From the NCBI GenBank assembly GCA_028711165.1, contig JAQTST010000001.1, positions 540,558-604,557 of the forward strand: a stretch of DNA of 64,000 nucleotides, written 5' to 3'. The notes below the pieces were generated by a model, which saw only the letters and a list, made by a program, of their open reading frames with translations, was not told the DNA's origin and did not search any database. Source of the stretch: Candidatus Nanoarchaeia archaeon (GTDB taxonomy: Archaea; Nanobdellota; Nanobdellia; Pacearchaeales; GW2011-AR1). Shown here in pieces: positions 8,482 to 17,097 of the stretch (the stretch's first letter is position 1; each line of letters begins with the position of its first letter). A program made the position numbers and the translations under genes.

Positions 8482-9059
8482 ATAAAAAAGAAGACAAAAT
8501 TGAGAGAGAATATGTTATTCCACTGAGACACAGATGGCAGATTGTTCCGAGATATCAGAGAACAAACAAGGCTGTCAGAACTGTCAAAGAATTTTTAGTC
8601 AGACATATGAAAATAAGAGACAGAGATTTGGATAAAATAAGAATTGAGAAATCTTTGAATGAATTAATCTGGATGAGGGGAATAAAAAATCCGCCGTCAA
8701 AAGTCAAAGTCAAGGCAATCAGGGAAGGAGATATTGTCAGAGTTGAAGGAGCTGAACTTCCTGAAAGATTGAAATTCAAGAAATTGAGAGAAGAAAAATT
8801 AGAAAGTTCTGCGAAGGAAGTTGCAAAGAAAAAGAAAACTGAAAAAGTCAGCGACGAGAAAGTTGATGAAGTTAAGAGAGAAGAAGTCAGCGAAGAAAAA
8901 CAGAAAGAAGTTGAGGAAAAGAAAGAAGCTGTTGTTGAAGTTGGCAAGGAAATGGAAAAGACAATGGCTAAAAAGGAAAAACATACTACAAAGGTTAAAT
9001 CTCCGAAGCAGGAAAAAAATCTTCAGACAGATTATAACAAGTCAGGCAGAGGACACTAG
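8475..9059 (+). CDS. rpl31e: 50S ribosomal protein L31e with long K/E-rich C-terminal extension
   Basis: EREYVIPLRHRWQIVPRYQRTNKAVRTVKEFLVRHMK...KIRIEKSLNELIWMRGI. Confidence 0.9.
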   Translation: MVDKKEDKIEREYVIPLRHRWQIVPRYQRTNKAVRTVKEFLVRHMKIRDRDLDKIRIEKSLNELIWMRGIKNPPSKVKVKAIREGDIVRVEGAELPERLKFKKLREEKLESSAKEVAKKKKTEKVSDEKVDEVKREEVSEEKQKEVEEKKEAVVEVGKEMEKTMAKKEKHTTKVKSPKQEKNLQTDYNKSGRGH

Positions 9060-9089
9060 GTTTATATTCGTTAAATTTTTCTAAATAAC

Positions 9090-10100
9090 ATGAAAACAAA
9101 GTTTGATTCATATTGCTTAAACGGAATTGCAGAAGGTTGCAAATATTGTGTCAGAGGAGAAAAATTAGTTTTATTCGTTACTGGCGTTTGCAAAAGAAAT
9201 TGCTGGTATTGTTCCTTAAGCAATAAACGAAAAAATAAAGATTTGATTTTTGCAAATGAACGTGAATGCAAAAATGTCAAAGACATAATTCAGGAAGTAA
9301 AAGACAGCAGGGCAACGTCGGCAGGAATTACTGGCGGGGATCCGCTGATTGCTTTTGACAGAACAATAAAATTTGCTTCTAAACTAAAAAAGAAATTCGG
9401 AAAGAACTTCCACATTCATATTTATTTGCCGACGAAATTTATCACAGCCGAGAAACTGAAGAAGTTATCTAAATACGTCGACGAAGTTCGTTTCCATCCC
9501 GCGTTCTTAATTGATGAGAACAGCGTCGATAAAGACATCGAAAAAATAAGATTTGCAGGATTATTCTGGAACAAACCGAATATTGGAATTGAGCTTCCCC
9601 TTATACCGAATAAAAAGAGAGATGTTTTAAATTTTATTTTAAAAATAAAAGATTATGTCGGATTTGTTAATCTTAATGAGTTTGAACTTTCTGAAACTAA
9701 CTTTGATATCGTTACAAAAAACTACAAATTGAACGAAGGAGGTTATGTTGTCAAAGGAAGTGCTGAGGCAGGGAAATGGATTCTTGAACAACTGAAAAAA
9801 GAGAAAGTGAAACTGAATATTCATCTATGCACGGCTGAATTGAAAAATTTACATCAATTCAAAAACAGGCTGGCGAGGCATAAAATTTTTCCTTATGGAA
9901 AAAGGACAGAAGATGGAAATGTAATTTACCTTGTTACCGACGGAAAAATAAAAATGAAAAATACTTTTTATGATAAAGAAAAAAAGAGAACAATTTTGTC
10001 TGAAGAAGTTGCAAAGAAATTATTAGGAAAAAGAAAAATAATGAGAGTTGAGGAATTCCCGACGAGAGACAGGATTGAAATAGAATCAGAAGAAATATGA
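9090..10100 (+). CDS. Radical SAM protein (COG2108-like)
   Basis: YCLNGIAEGCKYCVRGEKLVLFVTGVCKRNCWYC (CxxxCxxC) and SAGITGGDPL. Confidence 0.8.
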   Translation: MKTKFDSYCLNGIAEGCKYCVRGEKLVLFVTGVCKRNCWYCSLSNKRKNKDLIFANERECKNVKDIIQEVKDSRATSAGITGGDPLIAFDRTIKFASKLKKKFGKNFHIHIYLPTKFITAEKLKKLSKYVDEVRFHPAFLIDENSVDKDIEKIRFAGLFWNKPNIGIELPLIPNKKRDVLNFILKIKDYVGFVNLNEFELSETNFDIVTKNYKLNEGGYVVKGSAEAGKWILEQLKKEKVKLNIHLCTAELKNLHQFKNRLARHKIFPYGKRTEDGNVIYLVTDGKIKMKNTFYDKEKKRTILSEEVAKKLLGKRKIMRVEEFPTRDRIEIESEEI

Positions 10101-10828
10101 ACGAAATAGAAGAAATAAAAAAGAAACTTAGAGAAAAAGCAAAGCCAGAGAAAATTCCGTTTCTGAAAATGATTTTAGCGACGCCGTTTGAGGTTATCGG
10201 AATAATGACTCCTGACTCGAGAGAGATTGCAAAGGGATACAAAAATCTGAATATTTACGATATGTATAATCTTTTCGACGAGTTGTGGGATTCAAATATT
10301 CACGAGGAGAAAAGTCTTGCAATTCATATTTTACAGCAGTACAAGAAACAATTCAGCGTCGAGACTTGGAAATTTTTGAAACAGCGACTGGACAAGGCAA
10401 AAACGTGGGACCATATTGATTATCTCGCGACAGATATTTTTGGGGAAATTTTGCTGAACAATTTATTTTTAATGAGCGAGATTAAAGAGATGGCAAACTC
10501 GAGAAATTTTTGGGAAAGAAGATTGGCGATTGAATCGACGATGAAAATGATTAAGAAAAATAAAATTGAACTTACTTTGCGACTTGCTGAAAATCTAATT
10601 TACGATGATAATACTTATGTTCAGAAGGGCGCTGGCTGGATGCTGAGAGAAGCAGGAAAGAAAAACAGAGCAGTGATTAAAGATTTCATTTTAATGCATA
10701 TTGACATGAAACCAATTGCATTTTCTTACGCGACGGAAAAGATGACTGAGTTGAGAAAAATCAGGAAAGAGAAATCAAGAGATGATTTTAAAAAAGAGAA
10801 GTTGTTTGAGGTAGAAAATGGAAATTGA
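10097..10828 (+). CDS. AlkD-like DNA alkylation repair (HEAT-like) protein
   Basis: YDMYNLFDELWDSNIHEEKSLAIHILQ...DHIDYLATDIFGEIL...FWERRLAIESTMKM. Confidence 0.75.
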   Translation: MNEIEEIKKKLREKAKPEKIPFLKMILATPFEVIGIMTPDSREIAKGYKNLNIYDMYNLFDELWDSNIHEEKSLAIHILQQYKKQFSVETWKFLKQRLDKAKTWDHIDYLATDIFGEILLNNLFLMSEIKEMANSRNFWERRLAIESTMKMIKKNKIELTLRLAENLIYDDNTYVQKGAGWMLREAGKKNRAVIKDFILMHIDMKPIAFSYATEKMTELRKIRKEKSRDDFKKEKLFEVENGN

Positions 10829-11678
10829 AAAACTAAAAGCAAAAAAGTCAATTAAGGAACTACTAGAGTTTGGAATTATAATTTTTGACAAACCAGAAAA
10901 CTGCACGAGTTTTGACGTCGTGGATTTTGTCAGAAGAAAATTAAGGTTGAGAAAAGCAAGCCATTTTGGAACTCTTGACCCGATGGTGACAGGAGTTTTG
11001 CCCTTGGCATTAAACCGTGCAGTAAAACTTACAGGATTTTTTATCGGCGAGGATAAGGAATACACTGGAACAATGAGAATGCACGACGATGTTTCTATCG
11101 ACGAGATAAATAAAGTTATAGAAAAGAAATTTATCGGGAAAATTATCCAGATGCCTCCTGTTCGTTCAAGTGTAAAAAGGCAGGAAAGAGAAAGGGAAAT
11201 TAAAAAATTTAAATTGCTGGAGAAAAACGGGAAAGATATCTCTTTTATTGTTGAATGCCAGGGAGGAACTTATATAAGAAAATTAGTTCATGATTTAGGA
11301 GAAGAAATGGGAATCGGTGCACATATGATTGCATTAAGAAGAATTCGAGCTGGAATTTTCAAGGAATCTGAAAGTGTTACCAAAGAAGAATTTGAAATTG
11401 CCGTCGATGAATACGAAAGGGGAAAAGAAGAAAAATTGAGAAAGATAATCTTGCCTGCAGAAGTTATAACAAAAGTTTATCCTGTTGTGAAAGTGAAAAA
11501 AGAATTCGTTGAAAAGATTCTGCACGGCGCTCCTATCGACGAGAAATTCTTAATCAAAAAAGAAAAAGTCGAAAGAGGCAAGGTTATTTGTATTTTTAAC
11601 GACGAGAAATTTATTGGAATGTACAAAGTAATCAACGAGGGAACTATCTTCGCGAGGGCTGAATTTGTACTGCAATAA
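10818..11678 (+). CDS. cbf5: tRNA/rRNA pseudouridine synthase Cbf5/TruB family
   Basis: FDKPENCTSFDVV...ASHFGTLDPMVTGVLPLALNRAVKL...GGTYIRKLVHDLGEEMGIGAHM; C-terminal PUA-like region. Confidence 0.9.
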   Translation: MEIEKLKAKKSIKELLEFGIIIFDKPENCTSFDVVDFVRRKLRLRKASHFGTLDPMVTGVLPLALNRAVKLTGFFIGEDKEYTGTMRMHDDVSIDEINKVIEKKFIGKIIQMPPVRSSVKRQEREREIKKFKLLEKNGKDISFIVECQGGTYIRKLVHDLGEEMGIGAHMIALRRIRAGIFKESESVTKEEFEIAVDEYERGKEEKLRKIILPAEVITKVYPVVKVKKEFVEKILHGAPIDEKFLIKKEKVERGKVICIFNDEKFIGMYKVINEGTIFARAEFVLQ

Positions 11679-11771
11679 AGAGAACAAGTTTCTCTTTATC
11701 AAACTTTCCTTTAAATTTGGGTCACGCCTGATTAAGAATAGATTTTTAATTCTGAAGTTCTTAGCAGAATA

Positions 11772-12473
11772 ATGAAAAAACCTTATGTAAAAAAATTTTC
11801 CAAGATTGCAAACTTTACTGTCTGGATTGTCGACGGGAAATATATAAGGGATAATATCGACGAAGAGTTTACAAATTTTGGACAGCATTACAGATTTAAT
11901 TTTATTCCGAAAGATGAATTATGGATAGATAGAGAGGGAGTTCCTGGGGAGGAAAAATTTTACATAAATTATCTCCTCGCTGAAAACAGATTTATGGCGA
12001 AAGGGATTAGTTATTCTAATGCAGTAGATAAGGCAAATATCATCGAGAAGAAAGAAAGGAAAAAAGATTATCTCATGAAAAAAGGGATTGAAACACAAAA
12101 AAGAGCAAAGGAAGATATTGAGTTTGTTCATAAAAATTTACTTGAAAAGTACAGCAATAAAAAAGTTAAAGTTTGGATTGTCGACGGAGAAGCAGTTAGA
12201 GATTTGTTTTACGTAGATTTTACCGAGGGCGGGCACGGGTATGTTTATCCATTTGTGCCGAAAGATGAGGTGTGGATAGATGATGATTTGACTCCGAGAG
12301 AAATTAAGTTTGTACTGCTGCATGAATTGCATGAGAGGGCATTAATGGCTGGGGGAATGGAATATGATACTGCTCATAAGAGTTCAAGTGAGATAGAATA
12401 TTACTGCAGGAAAAATCTGGCAGAGCTGGACAAAAATTTAAAAAAAGCAATTCTTGAAAATAATAATGCGTGA
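11772..12473 (+). CDS. Protein with tandem-duplicated domain; second copy carries HELHE motif
   Basis: TVWIVDGKYIRDNIDEEF..IPKDELWID repeated as KVWIVDGEAVRDLFYVDF..VPKDEVWID...LLHELHERALM. Confidence 0.65.
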   Translation: MKKPYVKKFSKIANFTVWIVDGKYIRDNIDEEFTNFGQHYRFNFIPKDELWIDREGVPGEEKFYINYLLAENRFMAKGISYSNAVDKANIIEKKERKKDYLMKKGIETQKRAKEDIEFVHKNLLEKYSNKKVKVWIVDGEAVRDLFYVDFTEGGHGYVYPFVPKDEVWIDDDLTPREIKFVLLHELHERALMAGGMEYDTAHKSSSEIEYYCRKNLAELDKNLKKAILENNNA

Positions 12474-13047
12474 ATTTATTTATTTCTCACAAGGTGCGAG
12501 GACGTCTGGGAATTTTGACGTCGGTAAATTAATGGAAGCCGGAAGAATGGACATTGCAATCCACAGTTTTATTCAGGGAGTTTTTTTATCGCATGGATTC
12601 AGAAAAGATGCAGTTTTTCATTTTGTATTTTACGGACAGCCAGACCCGCCGAAACATATTGAAATAAGAATTACCGACGAACTTGAAATCAGCAAGAAAG
12701 ATGTCGGGAATCTGATAAAGAAAATTTTATACAAATACAAGCCAGGAAAAAAGACAGAAGTGCTTTCTGGTTGCTGGATTGAAAAGAAAAGCTTTCTTAA
12801 TGTTGCGGAAGAATTGGGCAAAGAAGGAAAACAGATTTTTATCCTCGACAAAAAAGGAGAAGATATCAGGAAAGCAAAGATAAAAGATAATTGTGTTTTT
12901 ATCCTCGGGGACCAGGAAGGTTTGCCAAAAAAAGAACTGAAAAGATTAAAGGAAATTGCAACTCCTGTTTCTGTCGGAGAGAAAATGTATTTTGCATCTC
13001 AGACAGTTGCTGTCGTCAATAACGAATTAGATTATCGGGGAATTTAA
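12466..13047 (+). CDS. trmY: tRNA (pseudouridine-54 N1)-methyltransferase TrmY
   Basis: REFIYFSQGARTSGNF...FILGDQEGLPKKE. Confidence 0.85.
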   Translation: MREFIYFSQGARTSGNFDVGKLMEAGRMDIAIHSFIQGVFLSHGFRKDAVFHFVFYGQPDPPKHIEIRITDELEISKKDVGNLIKKILYKYKPGKKTEVLSGCWIEKKSFLNVAEELGKEGKQIFILDKKGEDIRKAKIKDNCVFILGDQEGLPKKELKRLKEIATPVSVGEKMYFASQTVAVVNNELDYRGI

Positions 13048-13940
13048 TCACAGCATAACATGTGAATTTTTCTGCCAGCAAGTCCGAATTTGAAATAATT
13101 ATTTTCGCAAATTATATCACCGTCGGCTTGGAGAAAGACAGGTTCAGGACTTGAAATTTCTAATTTTTTTGTCTGGCAATAATAAACTAAAGAATTATCC
13201 AGATGATGCTGGGAGTATAAAAAAGATAAACTGTGAAGAAGCAAGCCCAGACCGGATTTTCCCTCGATTAAACATAAATCAAGAAGATGGTCGTCGGTTT
13301 TTGCTTTTGGTGCGATTTCCATTCCGTCGGCATAATAAGGAATATTTGAAACAACAGCCATGAAAGTTTCTCTCTCAGTTTTTTCATCATCTGTTTTAAT
13401 CTGCATCCATCTCGATTTGTATTTAGAAAGAGCACGGAAAACAGCAGGGTAGTAAGCTAATTTTCCCTTGAGAAAACGCCTTTTATTTCTCTCGTGCAAT
13501 ACCAATGCGTCGAATCCTATGCTGGCATGCGCTAAAAAATATTTTCCGTTCACCTCACCAACATCAACTAATCTTGAGGTTTCATTTAACAGAGCAGAGT
13601 ATAATTTTTTTGGATTGGTGATGTTGAAAATTTTTGATATGTCGTTGGCTGTGCCTCCCGGGATTGTGCCTATAATTTTATCGGAATCATTTTGCATTGC
13701 TCCCTCTAAAACCGCGTTCATTCCGCCGTCACCGCTGTAACTTAAAATTATTTTGTGTTTCTTATCTTTTTTTACTAAGTTTACCGAATCCAACCGATTA
13801 TTTGTAAATTCCACATCGGATTCAATTCCATGTTTTCTTAGGTGAGCTCCGGTTTTTTTCCAATGATAAAATGCTCTTTTTTCATTTGCCTCAAGATTGA
13901 CTATAATCAGGGGTTTGTTAATTTTTCCTAACAAATTCAT
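13044..13940 (-). CDS. Diacylglycerol kinase-family lipid kinase
   Basis: ILSYSGDGGMNAVLEGAM...IIGTIPGGTANDISK. Confidence 0.85.
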   Translation of the reverse strand: MNLLGKINKPLIIVNLEANEKRAFYHWKKTGAHLRKHGIESDVEFTNNRLDSVNLVKKDKKHKIILSYSGDGGMNAVLEGAMQNDSDKIIGTIPGGTANDISKIFNITNPKKLYSALLNETSRLVDVGEVNGKYFLAHASIGFDALVLHERNKRRFLKGKLAYYPAVFRALSKYKSRWMQIKTDDEKTERETFMAVVSNIPYYADGMEIAPKAKTDDHLLDLCLIEGKSGLGLLLHSLSFLYSQHHLDNSLVYYCQTKKLEISSPEPVFLQADGDIICENNYFKFGLAGRKIHMLCCD

Positions 13941-14019
13941 AAAATTGGGAATAGATAAAGGCTTAAAAATATTTTCGTGATTAGCAAACCTTTAAAATAT
14001 GTTTGACTTTTCTTTTTGG

Positions 14020-14295
14020 ATGAAGAAAGCGGTTAGGTTATATGTTGACGGAACTGTTCAGGGAATTTTTTTCAGGCAGTTTGTCAAGGATAATGCAGAG
14101 AGATTTAATATAAGAGGATTTGTGAGAAATCTTGAAGACGGAAGAGTTGAGATTTTTGCGGAAGGAGAAGCGGAAAATGTCGACAGATTTGTTGAATCAT
14201 GCAAGAAAGGGCCGAAACATTCTCAGATAAGAAATGTTGAAGTTAAAGATGAAAAAATTCAGGATTTTAAGGAGTTCAAGATTCTGCATATTTGA
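14020..14295 (+). CDS. acyP: Acylphosphatase
   Basis: VDGTVQGIFFRQFVKDNAERFNIRGFVRNLEDGRVEIFAEGE. Confidence 0.92.
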   Translation: MKKAVRLYVDGTVQGIFFRQFVKDNAERFNIRGFVRNLEDGRVEIFAEGEAENVDRFVESCKKGPKHSQIRNVEVKDEKIQDFKEFKILHI

Positions 14296-14329
14296 AAAGA
14301 TTTATTAACAATTTTTACGATGTCTATTT

Positions 14330-14503
14330 ATGTTTAAAAATTGCAAAAATGAATCTGTCATCATTATGCTTTTGTGGCTGATTTCTATCTTAACAACTTT
14401 GGGTTTGATTCATCTGGAAGGGAAGATGGAATATATAATTCTGATACAGGGAATTTGTATGATTTTATCTGTTTCCTATTTGAATATGAGAAAGAAAAAA
14501 TAA
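14330..14503 (+). CDS. 57-aa putative membrane protein
   Basis: Read directly: MFKNCKNESVIIMLLWLISILTTLGLIHLEGKMEYIILIQGICMILSVSYLNMRKKK. Confidence 0.45.
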   Translation: MFKNCKNESVIIMLLWLISILTTLGLIHLEGKMEYIILIQGICMILSVSYLNMRKKK

Positions 14504-14533
14504 TTATAAAAACCTTGGTTCTTTTTTCTATCT

Positions 14534-14617
14534 ATGATATATACGAATTCTGATGGCGGTGCGCAGTCAAATTTATTACAAAATTTTCATTCGCACCTTT
14601 TCGGAGGTTTAAAATGA
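14534..14617 (+). other. Leader ORF duplicating the RNase HI N-terminus, coupled by ATGA overlap
   Basis: ATGATATATACGAATTCTGATGGCGGTGCG matches 14614-14643 with 1 mismatch; MIYTNSDGGAQSNLLQNFHSHLFGGLK* stops on the RNase HI start. Confidence 0.6.
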
Positions 14618-15033
14618 TTTATACGAATTCTGATGGCGGTGCGAGGGGGAACCCTGGGCCAGGAGCAATTGGAGTTCTTGTTCGCGATGACGGACAGATT
14701 CTTACAAAATACAGCGGAGAAGTCGGAAAGTTTGTAACAAATAATATTGCAGAATATGAGGCACTGATAAAAGCGCTTGAACTTGCATCGATTCATACCG
14801 ACGACGAAATAACTTGTTTTCTCGATTCTGAGTTAGTTGTAAAACAGCTTTTGGGGGAATACAAGGTAAGAGACCCTAAATTGCTTCCGTTATTTTTGAA
14901 AGTGCAGAAACTTCAGGAAAATTTTAAGAAAATAAAATACCAGCATGTTTCACGCTGGGACAAATTTCAGCGAATTGCCGACGAATTATTGAATGACGAA
15001 ATGGATAAAAAGTTTGGAAAGAGGAAAAGATAA
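14614..15033 (+). CDS. rnhA: Ribonuclease HI
   Basis: YTNSDGGARGNPGPGAIG...AEYEALIKALELA...LDSELVVKQL...; GGAGG Shine-Dalgarno upstream. Confidence 0.9.
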   Translation: MIYTNSDGGARGNPGPGAIGVLVRDDGQILTKYSGEVGKFVTNNIAEYEALIKALELASIHTDDEITCFLDSELVVKQLLGEYKVRDPKLLPLFLKVQKLQENFKKIKYQHVSRWDKFQRIADELLNDEMDKKFGKRKR

Positions 15034-15073
15034 CTCAAGTTAAATATAAAAACTAAATCTGATTATTTTATTT

Positions 15074-16534
15074 ATGGGACGCGAAGGACAGATAATTGCT
15101 GAGAGACTGAGGAAAATTGAGGAATTAAAAAAGGAAGGCGTTAATCCTTATCCGAATAAATTTGAGAAAAAAAATTCTGTCAGTGAATGTCTGAAGTCAA
15201 AAATCGGGGCGAAAGTAAAAACTGCGGGCAGACTGATGACTAAAAGAGAGCTGGGGAAAATTGCTTTTGCGAAACTTAGAGATGCAACAGGGGAAATTCA
15301 AATTGTATTTCAGGACGAGAGAACGCCGGAGAAAATGTTTTCCTTTTTCAAGAAATATATTGATGCAGGGGATTTTGCTGGAGTTGAAGGAGAAATTATC
15401 AAAACAAAGACGGGAGAAATTTCTGTTCTCGTGAAAAAAATTGAATTGCTTTCAAAAGCGATTTTGCCTCTTCCTGAAAAATGGCACGGGCTTCAGGACA
15501 AAGAAGAAAGATACAGAAAAAGATATCTTGATTTGGTTATGAATCCTGAAGTGAAAAAGATTTTTGAAAAAAGGGAAATCGTCGTCGATACTATCAGAGA
15601 ATTCCTTAAGAAAAAAGATTTTGTTGAAGTCGAGACTCCTGTTCTGCAGTCAGTTTACGGCGGAGCGTCAGCGACGCCATTTATCACGCATTTGAATGCT
15701 CTTGACATGAATTTATTTTTAGCAATTTCTCCGGAGTTGTATCTGAAGAGACTTGTCGTTGGAGGTTTTGACAGAGTTTTCACAATCTGCAAAAATTTCA
15801 GAAATGAAGGAATTGACAAAGCGCACAATCCCGAGTTTACGATGCTTGAATTTTATTGTGCTTATGCAAATTATGAAGAGCTTATGAAAATGACTGAAGA
15901 GCTGATTAAAGAACTTTTCAAAAAATTGAGGTTGAGTGATTCATTTGAATATCAGGGGACGAAACTTAATTTCAGGACGATAAAGAGAATGAAATTTCAG
16001 GAACTTATTAAAGACAAGACAGGAATTGACATCGAGAAAGCAGATGATTTTGACAAACTGAAAAAAGAAATTGAAAAGAAAAAAATCGGAGAGGTTAATA
16101 TAAAACATGCGAAACATTATGGTGCGCTGCTTGATGAACTTTACAAAAGAGTTGTCAGGCCGAATATTATCCAGCCGGTGTTTTTGACAAACTATCCTGT
16201 TGAGATGATTGCGCTGGCGAAGAGAAATGAAAAGAATCCGAGATTTATCAACACGTTCCAGTTAATTGTCAACGGCGCTGAAATAATAAAAGCGTATGAT
16301 GAACTTAATGATCCGATTGACCAGGAAAACAGATTGGTGGAACAAGTTAAATTAAAACAAAAAGGAGACACTGAAGCGATGCCGATGGACGAGGATTTTC
16401 TTGCTGCACTCAAAACAGGAATGCCTCCGACAGCAGGGTTTGGGTTGGGAATTGACAGACTTGTTATGCTTCTGACAAATCAGCCGTCGATAAGAGATGT
16501 AATATTGTTTCCGTTCATGAAACCAGAGGAATAA
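15074..16534 (+). CDS. lysS: Lysyl-tRNA synthetase, class II
   Basis: FRNEGIDKAHNPEFTMLEFYCAYANYEELM; FGLGIDRLVMLLTNQPSIRDVILFPFMKP. Confidence 0.95.
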   Translation: MGREGQIIAERLRKIEELKKEGVNPYPNKFEKKNSVSECLKSKIGAKVKTAGRLMTKRELGKIAFAKLRDATGEIQIVFQDERTPEKMFSFFKKYIDAGDFAGVEGEIIKTKTGEISVLVKKIELLSKAILPLPEKWHGLQDKEERYRKRYLDLVMNPEVKKIFEKREIVVDTIREFLKKKDFVEVETPVLQSVYGGASATPFITHLNALDMNLFLAISPELYLKRLVVGGFDRVFTICKNFRNEGIDKAHNPEFTMLEFYCAYANYEELMKMTEELIKELFKKLRLSDSFEYQGTKLNFRTIKRMKFQELIKDKTGIDIEKADDFDKLKKEIEKKKIGEVNIKHAKHYGALLDELYKRVVRPNIIQPVFLTNYPVEMIALAKRNEKNPRFINTFQLIVNGAEIIKAYDELNDPIDQENRLVEQVKLKQKGDTEAMPMDEDFLAALKTGMPPTAGFGLGIDRLVMLLTNQPSIRDVILFPFMKPEE

Positions 16535-16535
16535 A

Positions 16536-16721
16536 ATGGGAATAATAATCAAATCAAATATTCGCCCGTTAGTGAAAGAACTTGATAAAGATAAAGCAAT
16601 TTCCAGCGTCGCTGACGAGGTTGAAACTGCTCTCGAGAGGAAAGTTGAAAATTTATTGATTGATGCAATCAAGCGCGCTCGGGAAAATAAAAGAAGAACA
16701 CTTCAAGCACGAGACTTATAG
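16536..16721 (+). CDS. Archaeal histone-fold protein
   Basis: LVKELDKDKAISSVADEVETALERKVENLLIDAIKRARENKRRTLQARDL. Confidence 0.8.
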   Translation: MGIIIKSNIRPLVKELDKDKAISSVADEVETALERKVENLLIDAIKRARENKRRTLQARDL

Positions 16722-16728
16722 AGCGCTG

Positions 16729-16747
16729 ATTTGAACTTCGTTCAAAT
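16729..16747. repeat. Perfect 8-bp-arm hairpin downstream of histone
   Basis: ATTTGAAC-TTC-GTTCAAAT. Confidence 0.75.
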
Positions 16748-16777
16748 ACAATTCGTCGCTTTGCGCCAAATTGGAGA

Positions 16778-16822
16778 GCTAAAGAAAATAAGCGACGGAC
16801 ACTTCAATCGAGGGATTTGTAA
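16778..16822 (+). pseudogene. Duplicate of histone C-terminal coding end (AKENKRRTLQSRDL*)
   Basis: gct aaa gaa aat aag cga cgg aca ctt caa tcg agg gat ttg taa versus histone end ...RENKRRTLQARDL*; mostly synonymous differences. Confidence 0.7.
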
Positions 16823-16853
16823 AATTTAAAAAGAATAAAACCGAGATTAAAAC

Positions 16854-17063
16854 ATGCCAATAAAAATTGATTATAAAAAATGCTGCTGGAAGGACGGGAA
16901 ATGCACGAGCTGTTCTTGCGGTGGAGCTTGTGTCGGTTGTGTTGAAGCATGTCCGATGGAAGCGTTGTCGAGAAAAGATAAGTTAATTATTGACAAAGAA
17001 AAATGTGTTGGGTGCGGGGCGTGTGTTCAGGCATGCAAACATCATGCTATCTCTCTAGATTAA
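16854..17063 (+). CDS. Cys-rich 2x[4Fe-4S]-type ferredoxin
   Basis: CxxCxCGGACVGCVEACP and CVGCGACVQACKHHAI. Confidence 0.88.
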   Translation: MPIKIDYKKCCWKDGKCTSCSCGGACVGCVEACPMEALSRKDKLIIDKEKCVGCGACVQACKHHAISLD

Positions 17064-17097
17064 GAAAAAATATAAACTTCTTATTCTGAATAATTTC

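Noticed and set aside
8800-9059. Separate Lys/Glu-rich gene after L31e
   Set aside because: Continuous in frame with L31e and no independent start signal; kept as a C-terminal extension.
12000-12473. HELHE as a canonical HExxH zinc protease motif
   Set aside because: Spacing is H-E-L-H-E, not HExxH; reported only as a putative metal site.
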